Shown: positions 20,274-30,999 of the stretch, in pieces | How positions within the stretch are numbered: the first letter of the stretch is position 1 | How the letters are laid out: every line of letters starts with the position of its first letter | From: Lota lota | Taxonomy: Eukaryota > Chordata > Actinopteri > Gadiformes > Lotidae | DNA length: 64,000 nucleotides | Direction of reading: 5' to 3' | Assembly: GCA_026745465.1 (NCBI GenBank) | Contig: JACYXH010000312.1 | Location: 673,262 to 737,261, forward strand | The notes under the pieces: model-generated | Told to the model about the DNA's origin: nothing | What the model saw: the letters and a program-made list of their open reading frames with translations, nothing else | Databases searched by the model: none | Position numbers and translations under genes: made by a program

Positions 20274-20608
20274 CAGAATAGTGGTGATGTAAGCGAGGTC
20301 GCGGCAGGTACCCTGGGCTTCATAGAAAAGGTGATAGAGGAAGTGGTCCCCATGAAAACAGTCCGTGTGTATCCAAACCGGAAAACATGGTTTAATATCG
20401 ACGTCAAAACAGCACTATCTACAAGAACAGCAGCATTAAAAAATGGAGATACTACAGAAATAAAAATTGCCCGCTATGACCTTCGAAGAGTGATCAAGGC
20501 AGCCAAGAGAGATTACGGCAAGAAAATAGTCACAGCTAAGCAGCAATGACCCACGCAGTGTGTGGAAGGGACTACATTTCTGTGGTGGGAAAATGAGTCA
20601 AGGCCCAT
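20274..20608 (+). pseudogene. L2 ORF2 linker fragment between the two nested elements
   Basis: The plus strand encodes GFIEKVIEEVVPMKTVRVYPNRKTWFN, LSTRTAALKNGD and KAAKRDYGKKI, the usual L2 region between endonuclease and RT, ending near VWKGL. It continues the endonuclease fragment at 15917-16160 and is cut by the BEL element at 20609. Confidence 0.85.
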
Positions 20609-20758
20609 TGTTCGGATCTTCGTTGTTCAGTCCTCCGAAAAGGCTCACCAGGAAGCACGCAATGTTATAACTCGTGTTTCGTCTTTAAATTTTTATTTTA
20701 AATCAAATGACCACAGGTCATAAACCTGAAATACAACAAAGAATAACAATACATTATT

Positions 20759-20796
<38 letters not shown>

Positions 20797-21206
20797 GTAA
20801 ATAACGAAAACACATAAACCTGCAACACCGTTACCACCGCCACCAGAAACCAGCCGAGTGCTTTGAACAATTAGCACAAGACAAATAAGCCTGCATTCGG
20901 CTAACTTCCACCGACAAAGTGAGGCAAACGTTCAGTACTTAATACAAGTAACCCAAACATTAATAATTAACTGCGTAGTTCCATACCAACGGGCTGTGCT
21001 CCTGATGCTTGTTTTCCGTGGTTGATTACTAGGTGCCGTAATTTTAGTCGTGAAGCTGCGCATGCGCACATAACGTAAACATATCTAAACAAGACATCGT
21101 GAAGCTGCGCATGCGCACATAACAGAACATAGCTAAAATAACTTACTCATTCTCATTTATTTATTTATTTTTATTCTATTTTCATTCTGCGCTAGAAGTC
21201 TCAACA
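20609..21206 (-). repeat. BEL 3' LTR
   Basis: 598 bp from TGTTCGGATCTTCG to GTCTCAACA, with a TA microsatellite near 20762-20792. It matches the right LTR apart from microsatellite length and few substitutions. A repeated GTGAAGCTGCGCATGCGCACATAAC motif near 21050 and 21100 is common to both LTRs. Confidence 0.92.
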
Positions 21207-21499
21207 CCTCCCACTTGGCCGACTGATCGAAGATCCAAGGAGGCCACAGTCTCTTGAGTCCCTCAGTGAGAATTTCAAAGTAAAGTCCAGTCGTTGTAGG
21301 CATTCACAAACAAACAAGTAATAACTAAGGAGGTAGGCTCCACCACCTTTCCTCCCACTGAGTGCAGGTTTGCCCTTGAAGCACTCAGTTGCCTCCCAGG
21401 GTTACCCACTAGCTAAGCAAAGAACACAGAGTCACAGTCTTTGGGTACCCATGGCGAGGACTTATCTTACCTCCTCTTGGTCTTCAGCAGGAATTAAGA

Positions 21500-24400
21500 T
21501 CACCAACCTCCGCACGTCCCTGCGAACGGCGATTGTCGTGTCCATGGTAGGATCCTTTCTCTGGGCCCTGGGAACCATGGGAGCAGGAGACCCATGCAGG
21601 TTGTTATGTCCACATCCCGGACAACCCCCTTCTCGTCTGGATACGTTCTTGTAGCAACCAGGCCGAGCCGAAACTGCTCCCTTAGAGCAGTGAACCGGGA
21701 GTAGGCCTGAAAAAAGCTCTCAGAAGATTGGTCGTCGACGAGATCAGCATGGACGGCTTTGGGAGTCATGCAGCAATATACGACACCCCAGACCTTTTTC
21801 TTGGTTCTCTTCTTAACAGCGGCCCTCACTTCAAAGGGTCCAAAGAGGTCTAGTGTAGCATACTCGAATGGGTTTGCTCTACTGGTTCGTTCCTGAGGAA
21901 GAGCGCTCATCACTTGCTGGCACAGCCGGGCTCTTTTCTTCTTGCAAGTGATGCACCTGTTGATCGCCTTCTTCACTGTCCTCCGACCTTGCACAACCCA
22001 GGCCTTTCTTTTAGTGTGCAGCAGTGTGGCAGCTACCCTTTCATGATTCGCTTCCCTCGCAAGCAAGGTCCCCAGCCACGACTGGAACGGGATTAAAGGT
22101 ACTGCGGTTCCGTCTTCATTCCAAGACTGGACTCTACCGCCACAAAGTAAGAGTCCATTGTTGTCATCTTTAATCACAACAAGGCGGTTTAAGGTTGTAT
22201 CCTGAATGTTCACGCCGTCTTGGGACGCAAGGGCTAGGTCTTGGAAGGTCGCCGTTCTCTCTTCCACAGACAGTCTGGGGCCCTTCCCCTCCCACTTTGC
22301 TGAGCTCGAGGCTCGGTAGCTTGTCCTCATCATTCTTCTCTTCTTTGAGAGATTTACAGAGGTCGTCACATGAGGTTTGTCAGTCTCTGGTTCACAGCTG
22401 ACTCCAAGTGCTTTGCTTTCTTTGTCTCGCATCTGGTTGGGTAACACCAGTGTTTTGGGCACACTCACAGTTGTCTTACTGATACTGGCATCAGTTGTGA
22501 TTGCGGACCTCCCACTTTGGCCTGATAAGACCCATGGCTTAAGGGAGAAGCCTCCAGCCTTTAAGATCTTTTCCTCTCCTTTGGTGATTGTCTCCAGTAT
22601 CCGCAAGTCATTGTGGGATGTCAAGATGTCATCCACATAACTATCTTCTATCACAACTCTGCGCTCCTCAACCATGACTGCAAACTGGGGCAGGTCGGCT
22701 GTTTCCCTCTTCAGTCGTTTCTCCGTGTTTAAGAAGGTTGCTTTCACTGCACATCGATTGTCAGGCAGCGTTGCGGGGTCTCCTTTCCACGGGTAAGCTG
22801 CGTTCCAGTGAGGAGATTCGCTGTGCTTGTCAGCTTGCACGTAGGGGAGACATTCCTTTATTTTCTCCAAGTCTCTTTCCTCTCCTAGGGTAGTTTCCTT
22901 GCCTCCAGGGGGGCACCTACCACACCTGCAGCCACCACACAGAGGATCACAGGCGGCTCCAATACTGTCCCACTTGGACCATTCAAGAACTTCTTTGTTG
23001 GTAGTTGCAGTGTTTCGGAGGATTGAGTCTCCTTCTTCTACCGAAACTCCCCTTGGTCCTTCCGTCTTCACGAGAATCTCGTGGTACGCCCTTGAAGCTG
23101 TTCTCATTGACCTAGCAAAATGTGTTTCAGACCTGTGCACTGCTAGGTCTATCACTTCAAAGAGGTCGGGATGCGTTCCACCAACAGTCTTCCCAAGGGG
23201 GCCATCCCAGAGGACGAGGTCTCCAACTACTCTGACTGGCTGTTGGACCAGGCGACCCTCCCTGTGGCTAATCAACAGGTCGATCTTTTCGGGCCGGACC
23301 AAGTCCTTGAGTGGAACATTTGGAAAGAACTTCTGCAGTTGCTGTGGCGTGACAGCTTGGTTCACCTTTGCAACATCTTCCAAGCAGTAACAAAGGAGTT
23401 TGTGTTCTACTATTGTACCTTTGGGAGCTTTTACTCTCGGCCTCAGGGTATACTTCTTGGTAGTAATGGTTTTCTCCATCCCTCCAACACCTTGGACAAT
23501 CAACTTAATGTTCTCACCATTTAGCTTGAGACGCTCTGCTGCCTTATTAGAGATGTAATTAGTATCTGAAGCGAGATCAATCAACGTACCGACTAGCTGG
23601 CCAGAGTTTGTCGTAACATCCATCAGCATCATTATGACAAGGCACTCTTTTGGCTCACAACCAGTGCTAGCACACACTTTTGTCGTGATCTTATTTGAAA
23701 AGGTTTCTTTGAACTCTGCTCGCAGCTCTGGAGAAAGTTTGGCAAGGAGGTCCTCCTGTTTGTTGGTTAGTCCAAGCCCCTTTTTTCCCAATTTTGCATC
23801 GCTCTGCTCACCGCTCTTTTCCTCTTTCTTCTTGATCTGTGGCTTTGGACAGAGCAAGTAATTGTGGTCTGAAGAGCCCTCTTTCTGACAGTCTTCCTTT
23901 GAGCATAGATACTTTTGTGTGCAGCCGCTATCCTCACCATGAAGGCGCAAGCACTTAAAGCATGCTCCTGCTCTCCTAAGCTGAGCCTTCTTGCCTGTCA
24001 GATTGAGCTTCTTGAAGACCTTGCAGGCGAACAGCCTACCTCCGTGCTCGTTGTCTCCACATGTGATGCATGAGCTTGGTTGAGAGCTCTTTAGGGTGTT
24101 TCCTGATGTGACTCTGGTGAATGCCCTCCTTTCCTTTGTCTTGTCGCTTGACCTCTCAGTGTTGTCCACTGGGCTAGGCTGTAGCTGGTCTAGCTCCTCT
24201 AGAATGTCCTCCTGCTTTTTTAAGTATTGCAGTAGACAGTCGAAGTGGTTGCGTGGTGAAAACCCGCTTCCAGGGTCATTTTTGTGTGTTAACCACTTTT
24301 CTTTCAGTGAGTCAGGAAGCTTACTTTCAATCGAATGCACGACCACTCTGTTCTTTACCGCATCTTCCTCCCCTAAGACTTGTAGGTCACGAAGAGCTCT

Positions 24401-24583
24401 CTCCACAGCTTGAATCAGTTCGATTGTCTTCCTCGGATGGTTTCCTTTGATGGGGGAAAGTCCTTGCACTTCTTGTGCAATCAGCAATTTTCGGCTTATT
24501 TCCGTACTTGTTGTCCAACAGCCTGAACACATCGTTGGCGGATCCACAGCTGGACAATACGAGGTCCCTCTTGACTTTTTCAT
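21500..24583 (-). CDS. BEL/Pao pol-like polyprotein with internal deletions (1027 codons)
   Basis: Order: gag tail, C/H-rich knuckle region (CITCGDNEHGG, CFKCLRLHGEDSGC, about residues 170-245), BEL protease (GTLIDLASDTNYIS, about 330), and then only the RT motif YVDDIL (about 650) with little palm around it. There is no recognisable RNase H. The integrase zinc region follows (H...H, then CITCKKKRARLC, about 885-905), with the core start (FEYATLDLFGPF) holding the first catalytic Asp, and then a jump to the C-terminal end (ATRTYPDEKGVVRDV). At least three segments are missing, but the frame is kept. It overlaps gag in another frame near 24480, where ATTGC appears twice around TG, a likely 7-nt insertion. 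Confidence 0.8.
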   Translation of the reverse strand: MKKSRGTSYCPAVDPPTMCSGCWTTSTEISRKLLIAQEVQGLSPIKGNHPRKTIELIQAVERALRDLQVLGEEDAVKNRVVVHSIESKLPDSLKEKWLTHKNDPGSGFSPRNHFDCLLQYLKKQEDILEELDQLQPSPVDNTERSSDKTKERRAFTRVTSGNTLKSSQPSSCITCGDNEHGGRLFACKVFKKLNLTGKKAQLRRAGACFKCLRLHGEDSGCTQKYLCSKEDCQKEGSSDHNYLLCPKPQIKKKEEKSGEQSDAKLGKKGLGLTNKQEDLLAKLSPELRAEFKETFSNKITTKVCASTGCEPKECLVIMMLMDVTTNSGQLVGTLIDLASDTNYISNKAAERLKLNGENIKLIVQGVGGMEKTITTKKYTLRPRVKAPKGTIVEHKLLCYCLEDVAKVNQAVTPQQLQKFFPNVPLKDLVRPEKIDLLISHREGRLVQQPVRVVGDLVLWDGPLGKTVGGTHPDLFEVIDLAVHRSETHFARSMRTASRAYHEILVKTEGPRGVSVEEGDSILRNTATTNKEVLEWSKWDSIGAACDPLCGGCRCGRCPPGGKETTLGEERDLEKIKECLPYVQADKHSESPHWNAAYPWKGDPATLPDNRCAVKATFLNTEKRLKRETADLPQFAVMVEERRVVIEDSYVDDILTSHNDLRILETITKGEEKILKAGGFSLKPWVLSGQSGRSAITTDASISKTTVSVPKTLVLPNQMRDKESKALGVSCEPETDKPHVTTSVNLSKKRRMMRTSYRASSSAKWEGKGPRLSVEERTATFQDLALASQDGVNIQDTTLNRLVVIKDDNNGLLLCGGRVQSWNEDGTAVPLIPFQSWLGTLLAREANHERVAATLLHTKRKAWVVQGRRTVKKAINRCITCKKKRARLCQQVMSALPQERTSRANPFEYATLDLFGPFEVRAAVKKRTKKKVWGVVYCCMTPKAVHADLVDDQSSESFFQAYSRFTALREQFRLGLVATRTYPDEKGVVRDVDITTCMGLLLPWFPGPRERILPWTRQSPFAGTCGGW

Positions 24584-25403
24584 CCAGGCTTCCCAAGAGA
24601 TGGAATTTCTTCACACTTTCCAATCCATGAGGGTTTCCCAGACATTGCAAGTCCTCCCATTCAGCTTTCCAGCGGTAGTAATCCCTCATATTACCAGCAA
24701 ACATGGGCAAGCGTGCACGTTCTAGGCTGATCTGGGGCCTGTAGTTGTAAGCCCCAACTGGCTCCTCCTTCTCCACATTTTTCACTTTTCCCAGTTTCTC
24801 TTCGTCGTCAGATTGAGAACCGCCTTTCCATGCCCACTCATCCCACAGTTTTTCCCGCCTTTTCCTCAACTTCCGGATCTGGTCCTTTGACTCAGTTGCC
24901 TTGGACCGAGGGATCAAATCCTTCCACTCATCCAATCCTCGTTTGAAGTTGTAGACCTCCCGTTCTAGGTTCCTATGAATCAATTCACATTCCCTCCTGG
25001 TCATAAGGTGGTGGTCGGTTGCCTCGGCCTGGTCCATGGCTGATCCAGCCTCTTCATTGAGGGTGGTAATTTCCGCCTCAGCGAATCTTGTCCAGAAGCT
25101 GATCAGTATGATTTGTTCAGTTTCATCAAACTTACAGTCACATTCCGCTGTTTTTTCATCAATGTTTTCCGCGTTCATTTTGGCTTCATAGTCATCCACT
25201 TCTCTCAGGGCCGTGGCATACTCAAACCCTGCATCTCTGACTCTGGAGTGATCCACTTTAAAGTTCCTCCACTCACTTCTCATTTCACTTTCCCCCAGTG
25301 CACTAGCTCTGGAGAGGAGGTGATTGGCTCTTTTAGTGAACGCAGTCTGGGCTGCTGACCTCTTCTGTTTTAGCTTCTCCAGCTCCTCCTCTGATGCTGC
25401 CAT
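24387..25403 (-). CDS. BEL/Pao gag
   Basis: ATG 25403 (MAASEEELEKLKQKRSAAQ). The N-terminal half is charged and probably coiled-coil. The second half holds the conserved BEL capsid segment RLPMFAGNMRDYYRWKAEW and FHLLGSLDEKVKRDLV, then NDVFRLLDNKYGNKPKIA. From about 24480 the frame departs from the real one because of the presumed 7-nt insertion, so the last 30 or so residues are artefactual and pol continues in the other frame. BEL elements normally have one gag-pol frame. Confidence 0.85.
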   Translation of the reverse strand: MAASEEELEKLKQKRSAAQTAFTKRANHLLSRASALGESEMRSEWRNFKVDHSRVRDAGFEYATALREVDDYEAKMNAENIDEKTAECDCKFDETEQIILISFWTRFAEAEITTLNEEAGSAMDQAEATDHHLMTRRECELIHRNLEREVYNFKRGLDEWKDLIPRSKATESKDQIRKLRKRREKLWDEWAWKGGSQSDDEEKLGKVKNVEKEEPVGAYNYRPQISLERARLPMFAGNMRDYYRWKAEWEDLQCLGNPHGLESVKKFHLLGSLDEKVKRDLVLSSCGSANDVFRLLDNKYGNKPKIADCTRSARTFPHQRKPSEEDNRTDSSCGESSS

Positions 25404-25646
25404 CTTGCCAACTTTTCTAGCGTTTAATTCAAGTTCAAGTGTTTTCCGCCAACTGGGTTTTCAGTAGTCTTCTAACTGTAGACTTTATCTTCTTCTTGGC
25501 TTTCACTCGTTAATGGTTTGCCTAGTACGTCAGCAGATGAGCAGACAGCTTTTTTGGGTGGACTGTTTGCTTATCAGAAGTTAGTCTCAAGACGAATTTT
25601 CTAGTCTTTGCATAATCCATGTAAAAGGAGAACCATGGTTTATGAC

Positions 25647-25796
25647 TGTTCGGATCTTCGTTGTTCAGCCCTCCGAAAAGGCTCACCAGGAAGCACGCAA
25701 TGTTATAACTCGTGTTTCGTCTTTACATTTTTATTTTAAATCAAATGACCACAGGTCATAAACCTGAAATACAACAAAGAATAACAATACATTATT

Positions 25797-25863
<67 letters not shown>

Positions 25864-26273
25864 GTAAATAACGAAAACACATAAACCTGCAACACCGTTA
25901 CCACCGCCACCAGAAACCAGCCGAGTGCTTTGAACAATTAGCACAAGACAAATAAGCCTGCACTCGGCTAACTTCCACCGACACAGTGAGGCAAACGTTC
26001 AGTACTTAATACAAGTAACCCAAACATTAATAATTAACTGCGTAGTTCCATACCAACGGGCTGTGCTCCTGATGCTTGTTTTCCGTGGTTGATTACTAGG
26101 TGCCGTAATTTTAGTCGTGAAGCTGCGCATGCGCACATAACGTAAACATATCTAAACAAGACATCGTGAAGCTGCGCATGCGCACATAACAGAACATAGC
26201 TAAAATAACTTACTCGTTCTCATTTATTTATTTATTTTTATTCTATTTTCATTCTGCGCTAGAAGTCTCAACA
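25647..26273 (-). repeat. BEL 5' LTR
   Basis: 627 bp from TGTTCGGATCTTCG to GTCTCAACA. The TA microsatellite (25800-25858) is about twice as long as in the left copy and accounts for most of the length difference. High similarity to the left LTR points to a fairly recent insertion. Confidence 0.92.
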
Positions 26274-26278
26274 CCCAT

Positions 26279-26760
26279 CCTGAGGTCAGCTTGCTAAAAC
26301 TAATTAATTTCGATGTGCACACTATAATGGCCTAACTGTCTTTTCAACTTTCTACCTCCCCACAGCTGTATTCCTGTATGGTGCTCTGTTCCCATATGAG
26401 AAACTCCTGAGCAAGCTCCCTTTTCCAAAACAATGTATCTGTGCCTGGCCTTGACTGTACACTGTCCCCAAACCAGGTGTACAGTTTTAATTGGGCATCG
26501 AATCTGTTATAGACAGTCCAATGGCGCCATCTAGTGTCATATCTGAGATACTGTTTGCCCGACTTTTTAAAAAGGCATCCCTCCTGTCTTCGGGGCACAC
26601 TTTCTCGAGAACTCTGCTCTGTGTGGAGTTTGCCTTTGAAACTGTGTCTTTTATGTGCTGCAGCATATTAAATAAATCAACTACGGATATCCATTTTGTC
26701 TTAGCCTTTAATCGAGCCAGCCACCAGTCATCCAATTTTCCACAACACTTCAAAGAGACC
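26279..26760 (-). other. unrecognised coding-like segment within the LINE
   Basis: About 480 bp between the BEL duplication and the resumption of LINE sequence. Minus-strand frames read LDDWWLARLKAKTKWISVVD, RVLEKVCPEDRRDAFLKSR and, in another frame, LKLYTWFGDSVQSRPGT and LFWKRELAQEFLIWEQ. The composition looks like decayed real protein, but I do not recognise the family. It may be another inserted element or a captured gene fragment. Confidence 0.45.
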
Positions 26761-28200
26761 CCTAGCTGCACAGCTGACTCAGCTGACTCTCTATCAGATG
26801 ACCTGAACAGTTTCTACACCCGCTTTGAACTGAGCCACACCAACCTCCTAGAGATAGCCTACACCACAAACGACACGGCCAGCGCTCTTGGTCATCGCAG
26901 AGGAAGATAAGCTTGTAGAATTCAAACGCATCAAAATCCGAAAAGCGGCCGGGCCAGATGGAATACCAGACCGGGTGTTCAAAGCATGTGCAGACCAGCT
27001 GGCTGGTGTATTCACAAACATTTTCAACCTCTCCCTCTCCACAGTGCCCACCTGCTTCTCAAGTCATCAGTCATCATCCCAGTACCGAAAAAGAGCAAGG
27101 TAACATGCCCAAACGACTGGCGCCCTGTTGCTCTCACCCCCATAGTGAGCAAATGCTTTGAGAAGCTTATCAAGGTGCTGATCTGCAGAATGCTGCCACC
27201 CACCCTGGACCCTCACCAATTTGCCTACAGGAATAACAGATCGACAGATGACGCCATTGCCACAGCACTCCACTCAGTCCTCACCCACCTTCACAAGAGG
27301 AACTCCTATATGAGGATGCTGTTCTTGGACTATAGTTCAGCATTGAACACCATACTCCCCTCCAGACTTGCAAGCTCAGGGACCTAGGCATCGACCCTGG
27401 CCTATGCGACTGGATCCTTAGTTTCCTGTTGGATCGGAAACAGGTGGTGAAGATGGGTTCTAAGATCTCCGCCCCCCTGACCATCAGCACAGGAGCCCCC
27501 CAGGGCTGTGTTCTATGCCCCCTCCTCTACTCCCTGTACACCCATGACTGCGTGGCCACACACAGCTCCAACACGGTGATCAAGTTTGCCGATGACACGA
27601 CAATGATCTGCCTGATCACTGACGGCGACAAGGTGGCCTATAAGAATGAAGTCGACCGCCTGGCTCAGTACAGCCAAGACAACAACCTCGCTCTCAACGC
27701 CGACAAGACTAAGGACCTGGTGGTGGACTTCAGGAGGAAGAAACAGGTACATTACCCCATCACTATCAATGGGTCTGCTGTGGAGATGGTAAACAGCATC
27801 AAGTTCCTGGGGGTCCACATCACCAACGACCTCACCTGGGAAGAGCACACCAACCAGGTCGTGAAAAAAGCACAACGCCGCCTATTTCACCTTAGGCGGC
27901 TGACAAAGTTTTTGGCTTGGGGCCCAAGATCCTGGGGGCCTTCTTCAGAGGCACAACGGAGAGCATCTTAACGGGATGCATCACTGCCTGGTACGGGAAC
28001 TGCACTGCCCAAAGCCGCAAAGCGTTGCAAATGGTAGTGCGGACAGCTGAAAGGATCAGCGGATGTGAGCTTCCCTCCATCCAGGACACCGGTGTGTCAA
28101 GAAGGCCCTCAGAATCATTAGGGACACCAGCCACCCCAATCAGAAACAGTTTGAGCTACTGCCATCGGGGAAGCGGTACCGAAGCCTCGGGGCCAAAACC
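26761..28200 (+). pseudogene. L2 ORF2 reverse transcriptase and C-terminus
   Basis: Plus strand, several frames: SLSDDLNSFYTRFEL near 26790, [16 protein letters not shown] (RT motif 1) near 26935-26985, [20 protein letters not shown] near 27115-27170, [18 protein letters not shown] near 27210-27260, [11 protein letters not shown] (altered motif A, FDYSSAFNTI expected) near 27325-27355, STGAPQGCVLCPLLYSLYT near 27485-27540, and the catalytic FADDT at 27586-27600. The C-terminal region (SILTGCITAWYGNC...RKALQMVVRTAERI) runs to about 28200. Frameshifts occur near 27060, 27385 and 27910, so the enzyme is inactive. Confidence 0.88.
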
Positions 28201-28595
28201 CAGAGGGTGACGAACAGTTTTTTCCCCCAAGCAGCCAGCCTCCTGGAAAGATCCATTACCCCCAAACCAACCCGACGCACACTACAACCCATTTGATTAT
28301 CCGCATTATATTCTTTATTTTGCACAGCATTTTTTTTATTTATGTGTTTTTCTTTTTGCACTACCACCGTGGCTGGTACTACCACTACCATTTGAACACA
28401 TTGTTGTATTGATGTTGCTACTTATTATTATTATTTTATTATTATTATTATTATTATTATTTATTATTGCATACTTTGCTATTGATCTTGTATTGATAAT
28501 GCTATATGACTGTTGAGGATCCAAGCCTAAGAATTGTACTCTTGCGTACTTGTACGTTAAGATGTAATAAAAGCAACTCTGATTCTGATTCTGAT
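28201..28595 (+). repeat. L2 3' UTR with ATT-rich microsatellite and tail
   Basis: Contains a TTA/ATT microsatellite (about 28425-28470) and the conserved L2-like 3' end with AATAAAAG near 28567. It ends in short GATTCT repeats against the target duplication. Confidence 0.8.
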
Positions 28596-28603
28596 TCTGA
28601 CAA

Positions 28604-28830
28604 TACCATCCAACGCCACATCTCAGACGGATGTGAAGGAGCAGGTGCTGGACGGTATTCGTGAGAGTCCCTACTTTTCTATTCAAGTGGACGATTCCAC
28701 CGACGTGGCCAACTGTGCACAGCTTCTGGTGTATGTGTGCTATGTGTGCACGATGATGATCTGCAGTTGGAGGACAACCTACGCAACCTACTGCCTGTGT
28801 GCAGCCAAGACACAGACTCACTCTTCCCAT
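28604..28830 (+). pseudogene. ZBED-like hAT transposase, right part
   Basis: Directly after the LINE tail and target duplication, the plus strand continues the hAT gene: DNTIQRHISD, VLDGIRESPYFSIQVDDSTDVA and NCAQLLVYV. The segment YFSIQVDDSTD contains the first catalytic Asp region of hAT transposases. Dropping the LINE and one duplication copy brings the two halves into one frame (...MSDNTIQRHI). The frame is lost near 28745 and the rest of the transposase is not visible, so the element is truncated or deleted downstream. Confidence 0.82.
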
Positions 28831-30999
28831 TAAGATAAGGGTAAGCCTATTCATCCAAGAGTAGGGGTATGGGATAAAAAATAAAGAGATTGGGTGATCC
28901 GTGTGTTATTGAAAGCGTTTTTTGATTTTTTTTATGCTAGTTTGCGCATTGAAGATTTGAACTTGAACTTATCTGTTCTTTGTTTTGTTGTTTCATTTAA
29001 AAAGTGACTGATTTCGATTTGTGACTTTTGTTTACCTAAGTAAAATTGCACAATTATTTATTGTATTAATGTGGTGAACTTTGAACGAGAATAATTATTT
29101 GAGTATCGTTGAACCTGTTGATAATATAAATATTTGTTTTCGATTGAATAAATTGCTGTATTTTACAAAAGCACTTTCATTTACGTCCAGGCCTACATTT
29201 CCCGGAGTAAGTGTTAAATACATTAAGCCTGTTTACAACTTGTGAAGTTTTGTTCTGTTTTATGAGGCTTCTCATAGCCGTGAACAAATAGAACCCCTTC
29301 TCAAAAGAAAAAGAAACATTGGAAAATATCTTATACAGAAAAGACAAAACAACAGTCACTGGGATAATACTTTTATATGCCTCAGTATCATAGCATGTTC
29401 AGGCCATATCCCAATTTGGAGAAACCTGAATGATGGCTGAGATACACCAGTAGGTCTATTACCCATGATGCTGATACCAAGACAGAGTCAAAGGAGGCTT
29501 AGAGTTTCTCAAATTAATTGTTAAATAAGTTGTAGAGGTCGATGTAAGCAACATTGAGCTTTAGTGTTCAAAATAAACAGTTGACAAACCTTTACTTTAC
29601 CACCTATCTGCTGGAGCAGCAGCAGGATTCCCTTCCACTGTTAACATGCGCCACACCCCTCTCTCTCTCATCTCATATCCCTCTAACTTTTGCTGTTTAT
29701 TATTTATTATTTTTTCTTGTTTCCACCTCATTTCAGCACCTCCTTCCAACACCAAGAGTCTTTAACATCTGTCATAATTTCAGAAGTTTCTTCAAAGCCC
29801 TACGCGCCACTGCTGCTTTAAAAGATGAGCCTCGCTCACCCCATGTCTCTCTCACTCTCTCGCATGCTCTCACTCTGGCATTTTTGTTTGTTTGTTCTGA
29901 CTCTCACTCTCTCTCTTATACACATGCTTGGTCTCTGCTGAACTCTCTCTTTCGTAGACACATGCTTCACAGTGTCTCTCTCTCTCTCAGACACAGACTA
30001 AACACCCTCTCATTCTCTGAAGCCATCCCTTCACCTGGCTCTATCCCATATGGTAGAGCAGTGCTGGCAGAGTTGACTGCAGAAAAGTGTTAAACAGCTT
30101 AATCTGCCAACACTTTGTGCACAGAAATTCTGCCGAGAGTGTGTGGGTGTCTTTGTGTGTGTGTATGAATGAGAGTTCCTACATGCGGTGTGTGTTGTGT
30201 GTGCTCGCTTGCCTGTGTGTGTGTAGGTATTAAATGTGCATGCAGAGAGACCCCCTTACCAAAACTATGGTGGGGGGGGGGGTCCTATGTGAAAACTGGG
30301 AAAGCAGGCAGCCTGGGGGGAGGCTACAGTGCCAACGATAACAGCTTCCTGAGGTGGTGTGCCAGCAGGAGCGGTAACACAGTGGACTGTTTAACGCACT
30401 CTGCCTCTCCCAAAGCTGACACATTTTCACGGTGAACTTTATTTCTTCTGTTTTCTATTATAAAAAGTGGGATTTTGTTTTACAATAAATGTCACCTTGG
30501 GTCACTCGAAATACATATTTTTATTGAAAGAACAAAGACAATGATTAAAACAACACACAAGCTGCGTGGTTTCTGCAGTAGCAGGGTCCATATCAATCAC
30601 CATGGCAACAATAGAAAATGTAATAACTAACAAACTAAACATTATTTACAGTCACTGTCATTGCCAGTGAGAATAAAACTAATGTCATCGATTTTGTTCA
30701 GGCTGACATACTGCTGATTTGTTCTACCACTCAAGAGAACATTAAAAAATATACATGTTCTATTTTCTGTGAGCATTGAGCTTTGCAAGAAAGAAAGCCA
30801 ACATGCCAACAACCCACTCCATCGGCTGTATAAGGGCATGACACCAAGATCGGTTCGATGATTACTCTCACACAAGGACCTACAACTCCACATCATACAG
30901 CCTTCAGCAGCAATGATGGAGATCTTTAAACAGATACCTTTGCACCAGAGTACACATTTTAATCATTCAGGAAAAAAGGCGTGACTAAGGTACCTCCCG
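28831..30999. other. spacer without recognised genes; CT-rich and GT-rich simple repeats
   Basis: AT-rich sequence to about 29580, then a CT-rich stretch (about 29650-30010, CTCTCTCT blocks) and GT-rich repeats (about 30135-30240), with a short G-run near 30272. Open frames of 60-180 codons here follow the simple-repeat composition, and I do not call genes. Confidence 0.5.

Larger units (their letters stand above)
20609..26273 (-). mobile_element. BEL/Pao retrotransposon with ORF-preserving deletions
   Basis: Complete unit on the minus strand with LTRs at 20609-21206 and 25647-26273, flanked by the 5-bp duplication CCCAT (20604-20608 and 26274-26278). Gag and a fused pol lie between. Pol lacks most of RT, RNase H and the later part of the integrase core, yet reads open for 1027 codons. 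It cannot be autonomous. Confidence 0.93.
15917..28595 (+). mobile_element. L2-type LINE, 5'-truncated, with nested gypsy and BEL elements
   Basis: The LINE starts inside its endonuclease domain at 15917 and ends in a short TGATTC/GATTCT tail at 28595. An 8-bp target duplication TCTGACAA lies on both sides within the hAT gene. Its own sequence occupies 15917-16160, 20274-20608 and about 26760-28595. The rest is a gypsy element (16161-20273), a BEL element (20609-26273) and an unexplained 480 bp. The order of LINE domains across the pieces is collinear: endonuclease, linker, RT, C-terminus, 3' UTR. Confidence 0.87.

Noticed and set aside
27513..27875. 120-codon minus-strand frame over the L2 RT
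   Set aside because: It is the antisense shadow of the LINE reverse transcriptase on the plus strand.
15171..29195. hAT target duplication CCAGACCT (15171-15178) matched to CCAGGCCT near 29188
   Set aside because: 7 of 8 bases match, but the sequence before the right copy lacks the terminal inverted repeat expected of the hAT element, so it is likely chance.
29554..30093. 179-codon plus-strand frame
   Set aside because: Its Ser/Leu-rich composition comes from CT-rich simple repeat, with no domain or conservation signal.
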